Shown here piece after piece: positions 1 through 8,212 of a stretch of 42,240 bases of DNA. A program made the translations under genes and the position numbers. Under the pieces are notes generated by a model that saw only the letters and a program-made list of their open reading frames with translations, was not told the origin of the DNA and did not search any database. Position 1 is the first letter of the stretch; each line of letters opens with the position of its first letter. This DNA comes from Paenibacillus pinistramenti (lineage in GTDB: Bacteria; Bacillota; Bacilli; Paenibacillales; Paenibacillaceae), in contig NZ_VAWG01000026.1 of the NCBI RefSeq assembly GCF_005869875.1, positions 1-42,240 of the forward strand. Direction: 5' to 3'.

Positions 1-529
1 CTTTAGAGACCGTATCCCTTTTGACAGCAACATAAGTGGCATCGATATACACGCAAACATAACGCTTAGCCAGCTTGCGTGTCGTGAAGGCATCGACATG
101 TTCAACCATGGTCTTCGTCATATTCGACACCGTTTGCGGCGTCTAGTGATGCCCATACATTTTCTCAATGAGGTCCGCAATCTCCGTCATCGTCACACCC
201 TTCTGGAACATGTGAATGACGAAGGACTCCAGCGTGTCATTGGATCGCTTGTACGGAGCGATCGTTTGCTGTTTAAACTCCCCGTTGCGATCCCTGGGAA
301 TGGTGAGCATTAAATCACCATATTCGGTGTGCAGTGTACGTGAGTAGCTGCCATTTCGAGAATTTCCAGAGTTTACGCCCGCACGGTCGTACTTCTCATA
401 ATCTAAAAATGCGGTGAGCTCGGTTTCTAACAAGCGATTCATAGCCATTTCCAAATGATTGCGAAAAATCTCGGTTACGTCCTGCTTTGTGACTAGAGCC
501 TGGACTAAATCTGATGTAAAATGATTCAT
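1..529 (-). pseudogene. IS256-family transposase, interrupted by an in-frame TAG and cut by the window edge
   Basis: The N-terminal 128 residues read as an IS256-family DDE transposase, with the motifs LTAFLDYEKYDRAG, NSRNGSYSRT, IPRDRNGEF and MYGHH. A TAG at 143-145 stops the frame directly after MYGHH. The same frame then continues with TPQTVSNMTK and YVCVYIDATYVAVK up to the window edge; that second stretch contains the first catalytic Asp (YIDATY). Family members normally have Tyr at this point (GHHYTP), so a single TAC/TAT to TAG change is the likely cause. The start is ATG at 529, with an AAGAGG site about 10 bases upstream. Without readthrough this copy cannot make full transposase. 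Whether the distal part is intact cannot be seen. Confidence 0.8.
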
Positions 530-632
530 AGGGAAGACCTCTTTCTTGTGAGTTGGTTGTGGTGACTTAATTCTACAAGAAAGGTCTTCCTTTTTGCTAT
601 TTATCTATTTACACAAGATATTTTACGCTCTC
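1..632 (-). mobile_element. IS256-family insertion sequence, one end (truncated by window edge)
   Basis: The element carries a minus-strand IS256-type (mutator-like) transposase. Its right end is placed near 632, because the sequence at 609-632 read on the minus strand (GAGAGCGTAAAATATCTTG...) looks like an IS256-type terminal repeat, and recombinase coding sequence resumes exactly at 633. A second imperfect inverted repeat lies inside the end (532-552 against 571-590), so the transposase leader can form a hairpin. The other end lies outside the window, so neither the partner terminal repeat nor a target duplication can be seen. The end position is inferred; the family assignment rests on the transposase. 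Confidence 0.75.
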
Positions 633-1133
633 GACTTGGTATCCGTTATTCTTCAAGATATTCGTTTGCTTGTATCCAACTTGAATAATGAAGCGGTAAT
701 TAAGAAGCTTGAAAACCAGCTAAAGAAACAAAAGCAACAAAATGAAAAAGCGATCAAAGCCTTGGATGCTCAAATGGACAAATTGAAGCATCGAAAGAAG
801 CAAGCACACGATAAGCACTTTGACGGAGACATGCCAAAGAGCGAGTACGATGAGTATGTTGCTTCGATCAATCAGGAGTTAGACGAGCTGAAGTCCAAAA
901 AGCGACAGTACGATGAATCGCTTCAAATCCAAGACGATACTTTAGCATTTTCCCAACTAAAGAATTCCTTGGAGGAGTTCCTGTTATTCGACGAGCTAAC
1001 GCCCGAAATCCTTCACAGACTAATTGATCGCATCGAGATTAAAGCAGATGGGAGTCCGAGAATCTTTTACAGATTCTCGAACCCCTCTGCTTATTCTTTA
1101 CTTCTAACTATCAACGCACAGCATTCAACGTGA
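633..1133 (+). pseudogene. C-terminal remnant of a large serine recombinase
   Basis: This frame encodes about 166 residues typical of the distal part of large serine recombinases (integrases or transposases of phages, ICEs and similar elements). It has a long charged coiled coil (KKLENQLKKQKQQNEKAIK onward), then the conserved ending LTPEILHRLIDRIEIKADGS and FYRFSNP. The N-terminal resolvase catalytic domain and the zinc-ribbon recombinase domain are missing, because the IS256-type element ends at about 632 and replaces everything upstream. The frame stays open back to a TTG at 594 inside the insertion sequence, but that is not a credible start. The last 43 bases overlap, tail to tail, the 3' end of rlmD. 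It is a relic without catalytic function. Confidence 0.8.
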
Positions 1134-2752
1134 ACCGTATGCGGAAACATATCCACCGGCTGCACTTCCACCGTCCGGTACCCGCCTTCCTCCAAAATCG
1201 CCAAATCCCGTGCCAGAGTCGAGGCATTGCACGACACGTACACCACGCGCTCGGGCTTCATTTCAAGGATGGTCTCGAGCAGGCGCGGGTCGCAGCCTTT
1301 GCGCGGTGGGTCGACTACGATGACATCCGCCTCAATTCCCTGCTCTTTCCAGCGAGGGATGACATCTTCTGACGCTCCAACTTCAAACTTCACATTGTTC
1401 ATGTTGTTAAGCTGGGCATTGCTGCGGGCATCTTCGATCGCTTCTTTGACGATCTCCACGCCGTAGACCTGGTCCGCATGCTGCGCCAGGAACAGGGAAA
1501 TCGTGCCGATGCCGCAGTAGGCGTCGATGACGGTTTCTTTGCCGGTCAGGCCGGCGTACTCCACCGTTTTGCCGTACAGGACTTCGGTTTGGACCGGGTT
1601 CACCTGGTAAAAAGAACGCGCCGAAATCGCAAACTGCACGTCGCCGATGTAATCGTAAATGACGTCGCGGCCCCACAGGACGCGGGTTTCGTCACCGAAG
1701 ATAACGTTGGTCTGCTTCGTGTTGACGTTCTGGCAGATGCTCGCTACACCTGCGATCTGTTCGCGGATCAGGCCGATCCATTCGTCCTTATGCGGGATGT
1801 CCCGCCCGCTCGTGACAAGGACGAGCATAATCTCACCGGTGCGGAAGGCCTTCTTCACCACAACGTGGCGAAGCAGACCTCGCCCTGTCTCTTCGTTGTA
1901 GGCAGAGATGCCGAGCTCACGGCCGATCGCTTTAACGCGCGAGACGACTTCGTCGTTATGCTCGTGCTGGATGAGACAGGTCTCCATGTCGATGATCCGG
2001 TGGCTGTTTTTCGCGTAAAAACCGCCAACCAGGCCGCCTTCGGTTACACCGATCGGCACCTGGGCTTTGTTGCGGTAGCGCCAAGGCTCATCCATGCCCA
2101 GCGTGTCGCGGACAATGATGCCTTCATTCTTGCCGTACTCCTGCACGCCTGCATCGATAGTATTCTGCACGGGTTCAGCTGAATGTGCGGAGCCGTCTGA
2201 AGGATTGCTCGTTCCAAGGCCTTCAGCACTTTCCGGAGCAATCTCGCCTGTTCCAGCATTCGCATCAGCATCAGCACCCGCTCCAATCCCTGCACTCCCG
2301 CTCACCCGCAGCTTCCCGATGCGCTCCAGCGCATCGACAACACGCTGGCGCTTCCACGCCAGCTGGCCGGCGTAGCTCATGTGCTGCAGCTGGCAGCCGC
2401 CGCATTGGTCGTAAATCGGGCATGGCGCCGCGACGCGGTCCGGGCTGGCTTCCAGCACGTCCAGGAGCTTGGCGTAGCCGAACTGCTTTTTCGTGTGGAG
2501 CACCTTGACCCGGACCTTCTCGCCCGGCAGCGCGCCCGCAGCAAAAAGGGTATAGCCCTCCGCGCGGCCTACCCCTTCCCCGTCGTGATTCATCCCGATG
2601 ATGTCGATAATGTGTTCTTCGTTCTTCGCTACCGGCAGGTTCCATTCGGCTGCGGCCGCAGTGCTGCTGCGATTCCCGCCTGATGAACGCCCGCCCCGTC
2701 CGGTTGACGCGCCTCCGCGTGTTCCGCCCCGGTGTTTACTCATCTTGTTCAT
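1091..2752 (-). CDS. rlmD: 23S rRNA (uracil-5-)-methyltransferase, RumA/RlmCD family
   Basis: This enzyme uses S-adenosylmethionine to make 5-methyluridine in 23S rRNA; in Bacillus the single enzyme RlmCD serves two sites. An N-terminal TRAM domain covers roughly residues 40-105. Iron-sulfur cysteines are at C111, C117 and C120 ([10 protein letters not shown]), with a fourth candidate in METCLIQ. The SAM motif is [12 protein letters not shown], the substrate motif [10 protein letters not shown], and the catalytic cysteine lies in [14 protein letters not shown]. At 553 residues it is longer than usual (about 460) because of a Gly/Ser-rich N-terminus (residues 1-36) and an Ala/Gly/Glu/Ser-rich insert at about 151-208. 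The ATG at 2752 has AGGAAAG upstream; an ATG three codons later is also possible. Its 3' end overlaps the recombinase remnant. Confidence 0.93.
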   Translation of the reverse strand: MNKMSKHRGGTRGGASTGRGGRSSGGNRSSTAAAAEWNLPVAKNEEHIIDIIGMNHDGEGVGRAEGYTLFAAGALPGEKVRVKVLHTKKQFGYAKLLDVLEASPDRVAAPCPIYDQCGGCQLQHMSYAGQLAWKRQRVVDALERIGKLRVSGSAGIGAGADADANAGTGEIAPESAEGLGTSNPSDGSAHSAEPVQNTIDAGVQEYGKNEGIIVRDTLGMDEPWRYRNKAQVPIGVTEGGLVGGFYAKNSHRIIDMETCLIQHEHNDEVVSRVKAIGRELGISAYNEETGRGLLRHVVVKKAFRTGEIMLVLVTSGRDIPHKDEWIGLIREQIAGVASICQNVNTKQTNVIFGDETRVLWGRDVIYDYIGDVQFAISARSFYQVNPVQTEVLYGKTVEYAGLTGKETVIDAYCGIGTISLFLAQHADQVYGVEIVKEAIEDARSNAQLNNMNNVKFEVGASEDVIPRWKEQGIEADVIVVDPPRKGCDPRLLETILEMKPERVVYVSCNASTLARDLAILEEGGYRTVEVQPVDMFPHTVHVECCALIVRSKE

Positions 2753-2773
2753 TTCACTTCTTTCCTGATAGTC

Positions 2774-2823
2774 AAAAAAATAAAAGCCTTGCCCGGCCGC
2801 CCGGCCAGCAGCAAGACTTTTTC
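2774..2823 (-). terminator. Rho-independent terminator after dgkB
   Basis: On the minus strand an AAAGTCTTGC...GCAAGGCTTT stem with a GC-rich inner part is followed by a T-rich run (TTTTATTTTTTT). It separates dgkB from rlmD and ends only about 20 bases before the rlmD start. Confidence 0.75.
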
Positions 2824-2946
2824 TAAAAGGTGAAGACAGTAAGCTCTATGCAGTATGCGCTTGGTTCACCCTGTTCACTTCTAACGCTCTATTTATGATC
2901 TTATAATACCGATTTCCAGCTTAATTCCTTATTATCCCGCAGGTCC

Positions 2947-3828
2947 TCAAGCAAAAATTTGCAGATGCGACGGCAAAATTTCGAACACGCCAGGCAGCTG
3001 GCCGCCGAGCTCGCCGTCCAGATTCAGCAGCACCGGAGCCGGGGAGGTGACGATCATCCGTTTTGTTTTGAAGTAAATGACGTGCGAATCGTTAAAATGG
3101 TCGCCCCGCAGCGCCATCGTCACCAGCCGGATAAACTCGCCCAGGTTGCAGCGTTTAACGGCGATAACATCGAGCAGGCCGTCGTCGATGCGCGCGTCCG
3201 GCGCCAGCTTCTCAAAGCCCCCGACTGAATTGGAGTTCGCGATCAGGAACATCATGAATTCGCCGTGCATCGGGTCATAGCCGTCTGCCATTATCGAGAG
3301 CTCGGTCGGGGACAGATTCACCATCTTCTCGATGCCCTTCATATAATAGGCCAGCTGCCCGATCATCGTCTTCAGACGGCTCGGCACCTCGTAGGTAAGC
3401 TGGGTCAGGGAGCCGCCTCCGGCGATGTTGATAAAATAGCGGTCGTTCGCCTTGCCGATATCGATCGGACGGGTCTCGCCCTTGATCAGCAGATCGCAGT
3501 ATTCTTCCCATTTTCTCGGGATGCCCATGGCGCGGGCAAAATCGTTGGTCGTTCCCATAGGGAAAACGCCGAGCGGCGGCAGGTTCTCCTTACCGGCCAT
3601 GCCGTTCACGACCTCGTTCAGGGTGCCGTCGCCTCCCGCCGCAATGATAATGTCATACCCGCGGTACACGGCTTCAGCCGCTTCGCGGGTCGCGTCGCCT
3701 TCGCCGGTGGTCGCATGGCAGGAGGTTTCAATCCCGGCCAGATCCAGCCGGTTTAAGATGTCCGGAAGCAGTCTTCGAATCTCCTCGCGTCCGGAGGAAG
3801 GATTATAAATTAATCTCGCTCTCTTCAT
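2947..3828 (-). CDS. dgkB: Diacylglycerol kinase (soluble DgkB type)
   Basis: This protein phosphorylates diacylglycerol to phosphatidic acid, recycling the diacylglycerol released during lipoteichoic acid synthesis; it acts at the inner face of the membrane. It has 293 residues, the usual size. The N-terminal nucleotide-binding fold has IYNPSSGR near residue 7 and the diagnostic GGDGTLNEVVNG near residue 65, followed by PLGVFPMGTTNDFARAMGIP. The C-terminal beta-sandwich half includes DDGLLDVIAVKR. The ATG has a weak GGAG site. Proximity to rlmD matches the Bacillus arrangement yerQ(dgkB)-yefA(rlmCD), which supports the call. A related lipid-kinase specificity cannot be excluded from sequence alone. 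Confidence 0.92.
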   Translation of the reverse strand: MKRARLIYNPSSGREEIRRLLPDILNRLDLAGIETSCHATTGEGDATREAAEAVYRGYDIIIAAGGDGTLNEVVNGMAGKENLPPLGVFPMGTTNDFARAMGIPRKWEEYCDLLIKGETRPIDIGKANDRYFINIAGGGSLTQLTYEVPSRLKTMIGQLAYYMKGIEKMVNLSPTELSIMADGYDPMHGEFMMFLIANSNSVGGFEKLAPDARIDDGLLDVIAVKRCNLGEFIRLVTMALRGDHFNDSHVIYFKTKRMIVTSPAPVLLNLDGELGGQLPGVFEILPSHLQIFA

Positions 3829-3862
3829 TGCTGCTGCAGCTCCATTTATTCTCGAATAGTCA

Positions 3863-4627
3863 TTATCTTTCCATTATATTCGAGATTTGTTCCTGTATCC
3901 AGTCCGCCAGGCGCGGATGCGGCAGCAGCGCCTCTCCGCTGTACCGGTATTCCAGGCCTTCCAGCCTGGAAGGGATCACCTGCTTCGTGAAATATCCCGC
4001 ACTCAGGAACAGCGGGGCCACGATGACCTCGTAGCCCCGCCCGCTCCACTCGGCCACCTTGCTGCGCACGGTGTCCGTCCGCAGCAGGCCATAATCGGCG
4101 GCTGCCACGCCGCTGATGGCCTGCACGCTGGCCGCCAGGGAAGCCATCCCTGCCTCCCAGCGCTGCCGGAAGCCGTCATGCCCGCTTCCGTGCCCGACCA
4201 GCACCACCGCTTCCCGGTCCGGGTCCCGGGACAAACCGCGCACCTTGTCCCAGACCATGTGCGCGATCACCGGATCGTCGTCCACCGGGCGGCCGAAATG
4301 CACGGCCACCCCTTCTCCGATCCGGAAGGGCGCGAGATCCGTCGGAAGCTCCGGCTCCGGCTTCACGCCCAGCGCATAGCTGATCTCGTCGATATGCGTG
4401 CTGCCTGAAGACACAAACAAAGGGATGACGACCAGATCGGTCACGCCAGCTGCCTCCAGGCGGTCGATGCCGCCTTGAATGCTCCGGTCTCCGTCGTCCT
4501 CCAAGAAAGAAGCTTCCACCGGAATCCCGGTTGGAAGCTTCAGTTCCGCCACGGCGTCGTCGACGAGCCTGATCCAGGCATCGTCCGGCGAACCGTGGCT
4601 GATAATCAGAACGCCTGGATGCTTCAT
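3863..4627 (-). CDS. CbiX/SirB-family sirohydrochlorin chelatase-like protein
   Basis: This family inserts cobalt or iron into sirohydrochlorin-type tetrapyrroles. The 254-residue protein contains two related halves, each with a candidate metal-binding histidine: LIISHGSPDDAW near residue 10 and VLVGHGSGHDGF near residue 144. The hydrophobic strands VVIPLFVSSGSTHIDEI and VIVAPLFLSAGYF are typical of the family. No other cobalamin or siroheme gene is nearby, so the metal and the pathway cannot be decided here. The start codon overlaps the yerC stop (ATGA), so the two genes are probably co-transcribed. The assignment to the family is firm; the exact reaction is inferred. Confidence 0.82.
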   Translation of the reverse strand: MKHPGVLIISHGSPDDAWIRLVDDAVAELKLPTGIPVEASFLEDDGDRSIQGGIDRLEAAGVTDLVVIPLFVSSGSTHIDEISYALGVKPEPELPTDLAPFRIGEGVAVHFGRPVDDDPVIAHMVWDKVRGLSRDPDREAVVLVGHGSGHDGFRQRWEAGMASLAASVQAISGVAAADYGLLRTDTVRSKVAEWSGRGYEVIVAPLFLSAGYFTKQVIPSRLEGLEYRYSGEALLPHPRLADWIQEQISNIMER

Positions 4628-4917
4628 TTGCTCTCCAGCCGGTCCAATGTCATTTTATATCCATCGTTGCCGTAGTTCAGGCAGCGCTTGACACGGGAAA
4701 TCGTAGCCGTGCTGGCGCCTGTCTCGGCTTCGATTTGATTATACGTACAGCCTTTCCCAAGCATGCGCGCAACTTCGAGCCGCTGGGCCATGGACTGGAT
4801 TTCATTCACAGTACAAAGATCGTCAAAGAACACATAGCATTCTTCGAGGTTATCAAGAGTAAGAATCGCTTGAAATAATTGATCAATGCTGGAATCATTC
4901 AATTTCTTGAGCTGCAC
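4624..4917 (-). CDS. yerC: YerC/TrpR-related DNA-binding protein
   Basis: A small helix-turn-helix protein of the YerC/YecD family, whose fold resembles the Trp repressor. Recognisable segments are FFDDLCTVNEIQSMAQRLEVA and the recognition region YNQIEAETGASTATISRVKRCL. The GTG at 4917 is chosen because family members begin M-Q-x-x-K-L, which the protein matches from this codon (97 residues), and a GGTAGGGG site lies upstream. An in-frame ATG at 4950 would add 11 residues with no convincing ribosome site. It overlaps the downstream chelatase gene by four bases. The regulatory targets are not evident from the sequence. Confidence 0.88.
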   Translation of the reverse strand: MQLKKLNDSSIDQLFQAILTLDNLEECYVFFDDLCTVNEIQSMAQRLEVARMLGKGCTYNQIEAETGASTATISRVKRCLNYGNDGYKMTLDRLESK

Positions 4918-5107
4918 CTGTTTATCATCCCCTACCATTAGTAGTTTCATTGTACACGAGTGAAGGCCTCATTTTCAAGCGTTAACGGATTCACGCGTTG
5001 CAGAGCCTAATTCTGATTTCCGCATTCGCCCAGCCCAAAACCGGGCGTTCGTCTATACCCCGCTCCTGCCTAAATCATACGATGTTGTAGAGAAAGGCAT
5101 CCACGAA

Positions 5108-5126
5108 TGTCTATCATTCATAGACA
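5108..5126. promoter_or_regulatory. Short perfect inverted repeat upstream of the YqfQ-like gene
   Basis: TGTCTAT and ATAGACA flank a 5-base centre about 30 bases upstream of the TTG start at 5156. This could be an operator or an mRNA hairpin. No regulator can be named. Confidence 0.35.
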
Positions 5127-5155
5127 CAAATACTGGAAAAGGAACGTGATGCAAA

Positions 5156-5761
5156 TTGCCTCATTACAACAATCCAAATCCCAACATTCCGAACCGGAAT
5201 ACGAACCATCGGCAGGGCGCAGCCTCTTATCCGGGCATGAACCGCTACCGGAGTGTCGGCACCAGCAGCGCGGCCCCGCCCGAGCTGCCGTCCGTCCCGC
5301 AGTATTATCCAGGTGTTAATCCTTACGGCATTTCACCTGAGAGCTCTCTCGTCCCGTTCAATGCGGCCAATTCTGTAACGGACGCGGCTGCCACAGGCGC
5401 CGGAGCTGCCGGCAAAGGCGGCGGACTGCTCTCCAACATCGGCGACTTGAAAGGCATGATTGACCGCCTTGGCGGTATTGACGGCATCATGGGCCATATC
5501 GGCCGTGTGCAGAAGATCATGTCCAGCTTCCAGCAGATCGCGCCGATGGCCAAACTGCTGATGGGCTCCTTCCTCCCTGGAGGCAAAGCAGCCGCAGGTG
5601 TCACAGCCGACCCTGACCGGCTGGATGAATACCGTCCGAAGCGCAGACGCAAAGGCTCCGGGAGCGGGAGACGCCGCAGCTCCGGCGGCAAGGGCCGTTC
5701 CGGCAAAAACGGCTACCGCCGCTCCTCTTCCGCCAAGCGCCGCAGCCCGCGCCGCCGCTGA
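5156..5761 (+). CDS. YqfQ/VrrA-like protein with strongly basic C-terminal tail
   Basis: The 201-residue product has three parts. The N-terminus is Asn/Pro/Tyr-rich (PHYNNPNPNIPNRN, residues 1-60). A central hydrophobic, Gly- and Met-rich helical segment (about 85-145, with GLLSNIGDLKGMIDRLGG and GRVQKIMSSFQQIAPMAKLL) resembles the YqfQ family. The tail (155-201) is almost entirely Arg, Lys, Ser and Gly. The only possible full-length start is TTG at 5156, since a stop (TGA, 5147) lies just upstream in frame; AAAAGGAA serves as ribosome site. The tail suggests nucleic-acid or polyanion binding, possibly in the spore, but that is inference. Family assignment is moderate. Confidence 0.65.
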   Translation: MPHYNNPNPNIPNRNTNHRQGAASYPGMNRYRSVGTSSAAPPELPSVPQYYPGVNPYGISPESSLVPFNAANSVTDAAATGAGAAGKGGGLLSNIGDLKGMIDRLGGIDGIMGHIGRVQKIMSSFQQIAPMAKLLMGSFLPGGKAAAGVTADPDRLDEYRPKRRRKGSGSGRRRSSGGKGRSGKNGYRRSSSAKRRSPRRR

Positions 5762-5810
5762 CAGCTGCGGCCGGGAAGGAAGGCGCCGCCGGCGCCGCAG
5801 ACACAGGCCC

Positions 5811-6000
5811 GCCCTATATCGCTATATCGATCCGCCCTAGCGCCCTATCGCCCTTCCCTTTATCATGCTCTACCTCGTCCTATATCGCCCTATAACGTAT
5901 CGCCTACATCATCCTACATCGCCTTACATCGCCCTTTATCTCCCTACTCTCCTATATCGCCCTCTCGCCCGTCCTTTATCGTCCTATCTCGTCCTATATA
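5811..6000. repeat. Degenerate tandem repeat with about 10-bp period
   Basis: About 18 imperfect copies of a unit close to YCCTATATCG (variants CCCTATAACG, TCCTACATCG, CCTTACATCG, TCCTATCTCG) fill this stretch downstream of the YqfQ-like gene. One frame stays open (LYLVLYRPI...), but this follows from the repeat and there is no ribosome site. The rest of 5762-6111 holds only the terminator at 6033-6071. Confidence 0.7.
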
Positions 6001-6032
6001 CATGCGCGGGCAAGCGCGCAGACAGCGCAAAC

Positions 6033-6071
6033 AGGCGTGCAGGCCTTCCCGCACGCCTCCCTCTTTTTTTC
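6033..6071 (+). terminator. Rho-independent terminator
   Basis: AGGCGTGC and GCACGCCT form an 8-bp stem with a 10-base loop, followed by CCCTCTTTTTTT. It is plus-directed and ends the transcript of the YqfQ-like gene and the repeat tract, before the convergent corA. Confidence 0.7.
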
Positions 6072-6111
6072 ATCGGAAGATTTCACGTTATTTATAAGCG
6101 CTGCCGTCTTC

Positions 6112-7074
6112 CTATTTAAACCAGCCGCGCCGGTTGAACCAGAGCACCATCCAGAGGGACAAGCCCGCCATAAACAGCAGCACGGTGAAATAGCCGTAGG
6201 CCCAGTGCAGCTCTGGCATCCTCTCAAAATTCATGCCGTAGATCCCGGCGATCAGCGTCAGCGGCATAAAGATGGTGGTGATAACCGTCAGCGTCTTCAT
6301 GATGCCGTTCATGCGGTTGGAGTTCAGCGAGATGTAGGAGTCGCGCAGGTCCGCCGTCATCTCCCGGTCCGCCTCGATCATATCGGACAGCTTGAGCAGA
6401 TGGTCATGAATATCGGCAAAATAAGCCCGCAGCAGCCCGTTCTCCTGCATATGCTGGGAATTGACGATCCGGTACAGCAGGTCGCGCATCGGCACCACCG
6501 ACCGGCGCAGCTTCAGCAGCCGCCCCCGCAGGTCGAACACCTGGTTCATCAGCGTCTCCACCGGCTCCCCGCTCCCGATGGATTCAATATCCGCCAGCTC
6601 GTCTTCAATAGCATAGAGGCTTGGAAAATACGAATCCACCAGGTGGTCCATCACCGCGTGCGCAGCCGCCATCGGCCCCTGCTGCACCTCCTGCCCGCTG
6701 CGGACCAGGCTGACCATTTGCTGGATGGCCTGATCCACCTCTTCGAGTTTATTTTTATGGAAGGATACGATCAGCTTCTCCCCGACAAACAGGTTCACCT
6801 CTCTCGCCTTCAGACGGTCCGGGTCGATCGCATGCAGCACATAAAACCGGACGTCCTCGTACACATCCAGCTTGGGACGCTGCAGATTATGGAGCACACA
6901 GTCCTCGATCGCGAGCGGATGGAAGTGAAAATAGCTGCTCAGCAGCGCGCATTCATCCTCCGTTGGCTGACAGAAATCGGCCCAAATCCATTTGGCCGAA
7001 TCCCGGTCCAGCTCCTGCAGAGAGCTTCCTTCTGTTATTTCGTTATCAAGGGAAATGGATAGCGTGCGGATCAT
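6112..7074 (-). CDS. corA: CorA-family magnesium/cobalt transporter
   Basis: CorA proteins form pentameric channels for Mg2+ and related divalent ions. The 320-residue product has the large cytoplasmic N-terminal domain, then two C-terminal membrane segments (about 262-282 and 293-313). The signature YGMNF lies in the loop between them and is followed by a positively charged end (WFNRRGWFK). A long helix before the membrane part (SDMIEADREMTADLRDSYIS) matches the stalk. An AGGAG site precedes the ATG closely. It ends convergently with the plus-strand terminator at 6033-6071. No M-box riboswitch was seen in the 120 bases upstream. Transport of another divalent ion is possible. Confidence 0.92.
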   Translation of the reverse strand: MIRTLSISLDNEITEGSSLQELDRDSAKWIWADFCQPTEDECALLSSYFHFHPLAIEDCVLHNLQRPKLDVYEDVRFYVLHAIDPDRLKAREVNLFVGEKLIVSFHKNKLEEVDQAIQQMVSLVRSGQEVQQGPMAAAHAVMDHLVDSYFPSLYAIEDELADIESIGSGEPVETLMNQVFDLRGRLLKLRRSVVPMRDLLYRIVNSQHMQENGLLRAYFADIHDHLLKLSDMIEADREMTADLRDSYISLNSNRMNGIMKTLTVITTIFMPLTLIAGIYGMNFERMPELHWAYGYFTVLLFMAGLSLWMVLWFNRRGWFK

Positions 7075-7146
7075 CGTGATTTCTCCTCGTTTCTGTCTTC
7101 TGGGAAAATATCGGGCTCAAACGCCTGAACTCTGGGCTCAGGTATG

Positions 7147-7185
7147 AAAAAAGCTCCCCCGGCCTTTCCAGGCCCTGAAGAGCTT
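7147..7185 (-). terminator. Rho-independent terminator after pit
   Basis: On the minus strand AAGCTC/GAGCTT outer arms and a GGCCT/AGGCC inner stem are followed by a run of T. It lies between pit and corA and marks the end of the DUF47-pit transcript. Confidence 0.75.
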
Positions 7186-7196
7186 AGCTTTGCAGG

Positions 7197-8195
7197 TTAA
7201 GACCATCCGAACAGGAGCTTGAAGATCAAACCGGCCAGAACGGCCGAGATCGGAATGGTGATAAACCAGGTAATAACGATCCGTCCGGCCAGCGACCAGC
7301 GCACCGCGGAGAACCGTTTGGCAGCGCCCACGCCCAGAATGGCCGGCGTAATCGCATGCGTCGTGCTGACCGGCAGGTGCAGCAGCGTTGCCGAGAAGAT
7401 AACGGAGGCCGACGAGATGTCCGCCGCAAAGCCGTTGATCGGCTCGATCTTGAAGATCTTCGTTCCCATTGTCTTGATGATCTTCCAGCCGCCAACAGAA
7501 GTGCCGACCGCCATAGACAGTGCAGCCGCGATCTTTACCCAGAGCGGGACTGTCAGGTCAGACAGCTGACCGGAGGTCACCAGCGCGAAGGTAATGATCC
7601 CCATCGCCTTCTGCGCATCGTTCGTGCCGTGCGTGAAAGACTGAAGCGCCGCTGTCAGGATCTGCAGGGTGCGGAAACCTTTGTTAACGGTGTGCGGGCT
7701 TCGCTTGGCAAAGATATATTTGAGAATCGTCATAACAATATAACCAATGATAAAAGCAATAATCGGCGAAAGCAGCAGGCCTTCCACAATTTCTCTAAAG
7801 CCCGCCCATTTGACTTGATCGGAGCCGGCACCGACGAAGACTGCACCTACCAACGCGCCGATCAGCGCATGGGAGGAGGAAGATGGAATGCCGAAATACC
7901 AGGTGACCAGGTTCCAGATAATCGCCGCGAGCAGCGTCGCGATGATGACTTCTAGGCCGTTGTCCATTGTAGTCGGGTCGGCGATCTTGCCGCCGATGGT
8001 CTTGGCGACGCCTGTAAACAGGATCGCGCCGAGAAAGTTCATTCCGGCCGCCAAAATAATCGCTCTGCGGGGCGTCAGCGCCCGTGTCGATACCGATGTA
8101 GCGATGGAGTTCGCCGTATCGTGGAAACCGTTGATAAAGTCGAAAGCAAGCGCGAGTATAATGACGACGCCTAATACGAGCAAAGTTGTATCCAT
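7197..8195 (-). CDS. pit: Low-affinity inorganic phosphate transporter, PiT family
   Basis: The protein (332 residues) is a multi-pass membrane phosphate permease. It carries both PiT signature repeats: FDFINGFHDTANSIATSVST near residue 20, and a second copy built around SFTHGTNDAQKAMGII near residue 190. GIPSSSSHALIGALVG and PVSTTHAITPAILGVGAAKR are the conserved serine/threonine-rich re-entrant segments. It starts 17 bases after the upstream DUF47 gene, the usual pairing in Firmicutes, and both are read from the same promoter. PiT proteins normally move metal-phosphate with protons or sodium; which ion applies here is not visible. Confidence 0.93.
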   Translation of the reverse strand: MDTTLLVLGVVIILALAFDFINGFHDTANSIATSVSTRALTPRRAIILAAGMNFLGAILFTGVAKTIGGKIADPTTMDNGLEVIIATLLAAIIWNLVTWYFGIPSSSSHALIGALVGAVFVGAGSDQVKWAGFREIVEGLLLSPIIAFIIGYIVMTILKYIFAKRSPHTVNKGFRTLQILTAALQSFTHGTNDAQKAMGIITFALVTSGQLSDLTVPLWVKIAAALSMAVGTSVGGWKIIKTMGTKIFKIEPINGFAADISSASVIFSATLLHLPVSTTHAITPAILGVGAAKRFSAVRWSLAGRIVITWFITIPISAVLAGLIFKLLFGWS

Positions 8196-8212
8196 TGTTT
8201 TGTCAACGCCCC

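Noticed and set aside
594..632. TTG at 594 as a start for the recombinase
   Set aside because: The stretch 594-632 belongs to the insertion-sequence end, so the apparent start is an accident of fusion.
5865..6119. Plus-strand frame through the 10-bp repeat tract
   Set aside because: It exists because the repeat lacks stops in one frame; there is no ribosome site and it runs through a terminator.
7075..7146. Mg-sensing riboswitch upstream of corA
   Set aside because: The interval is too short and shows no M-box features.
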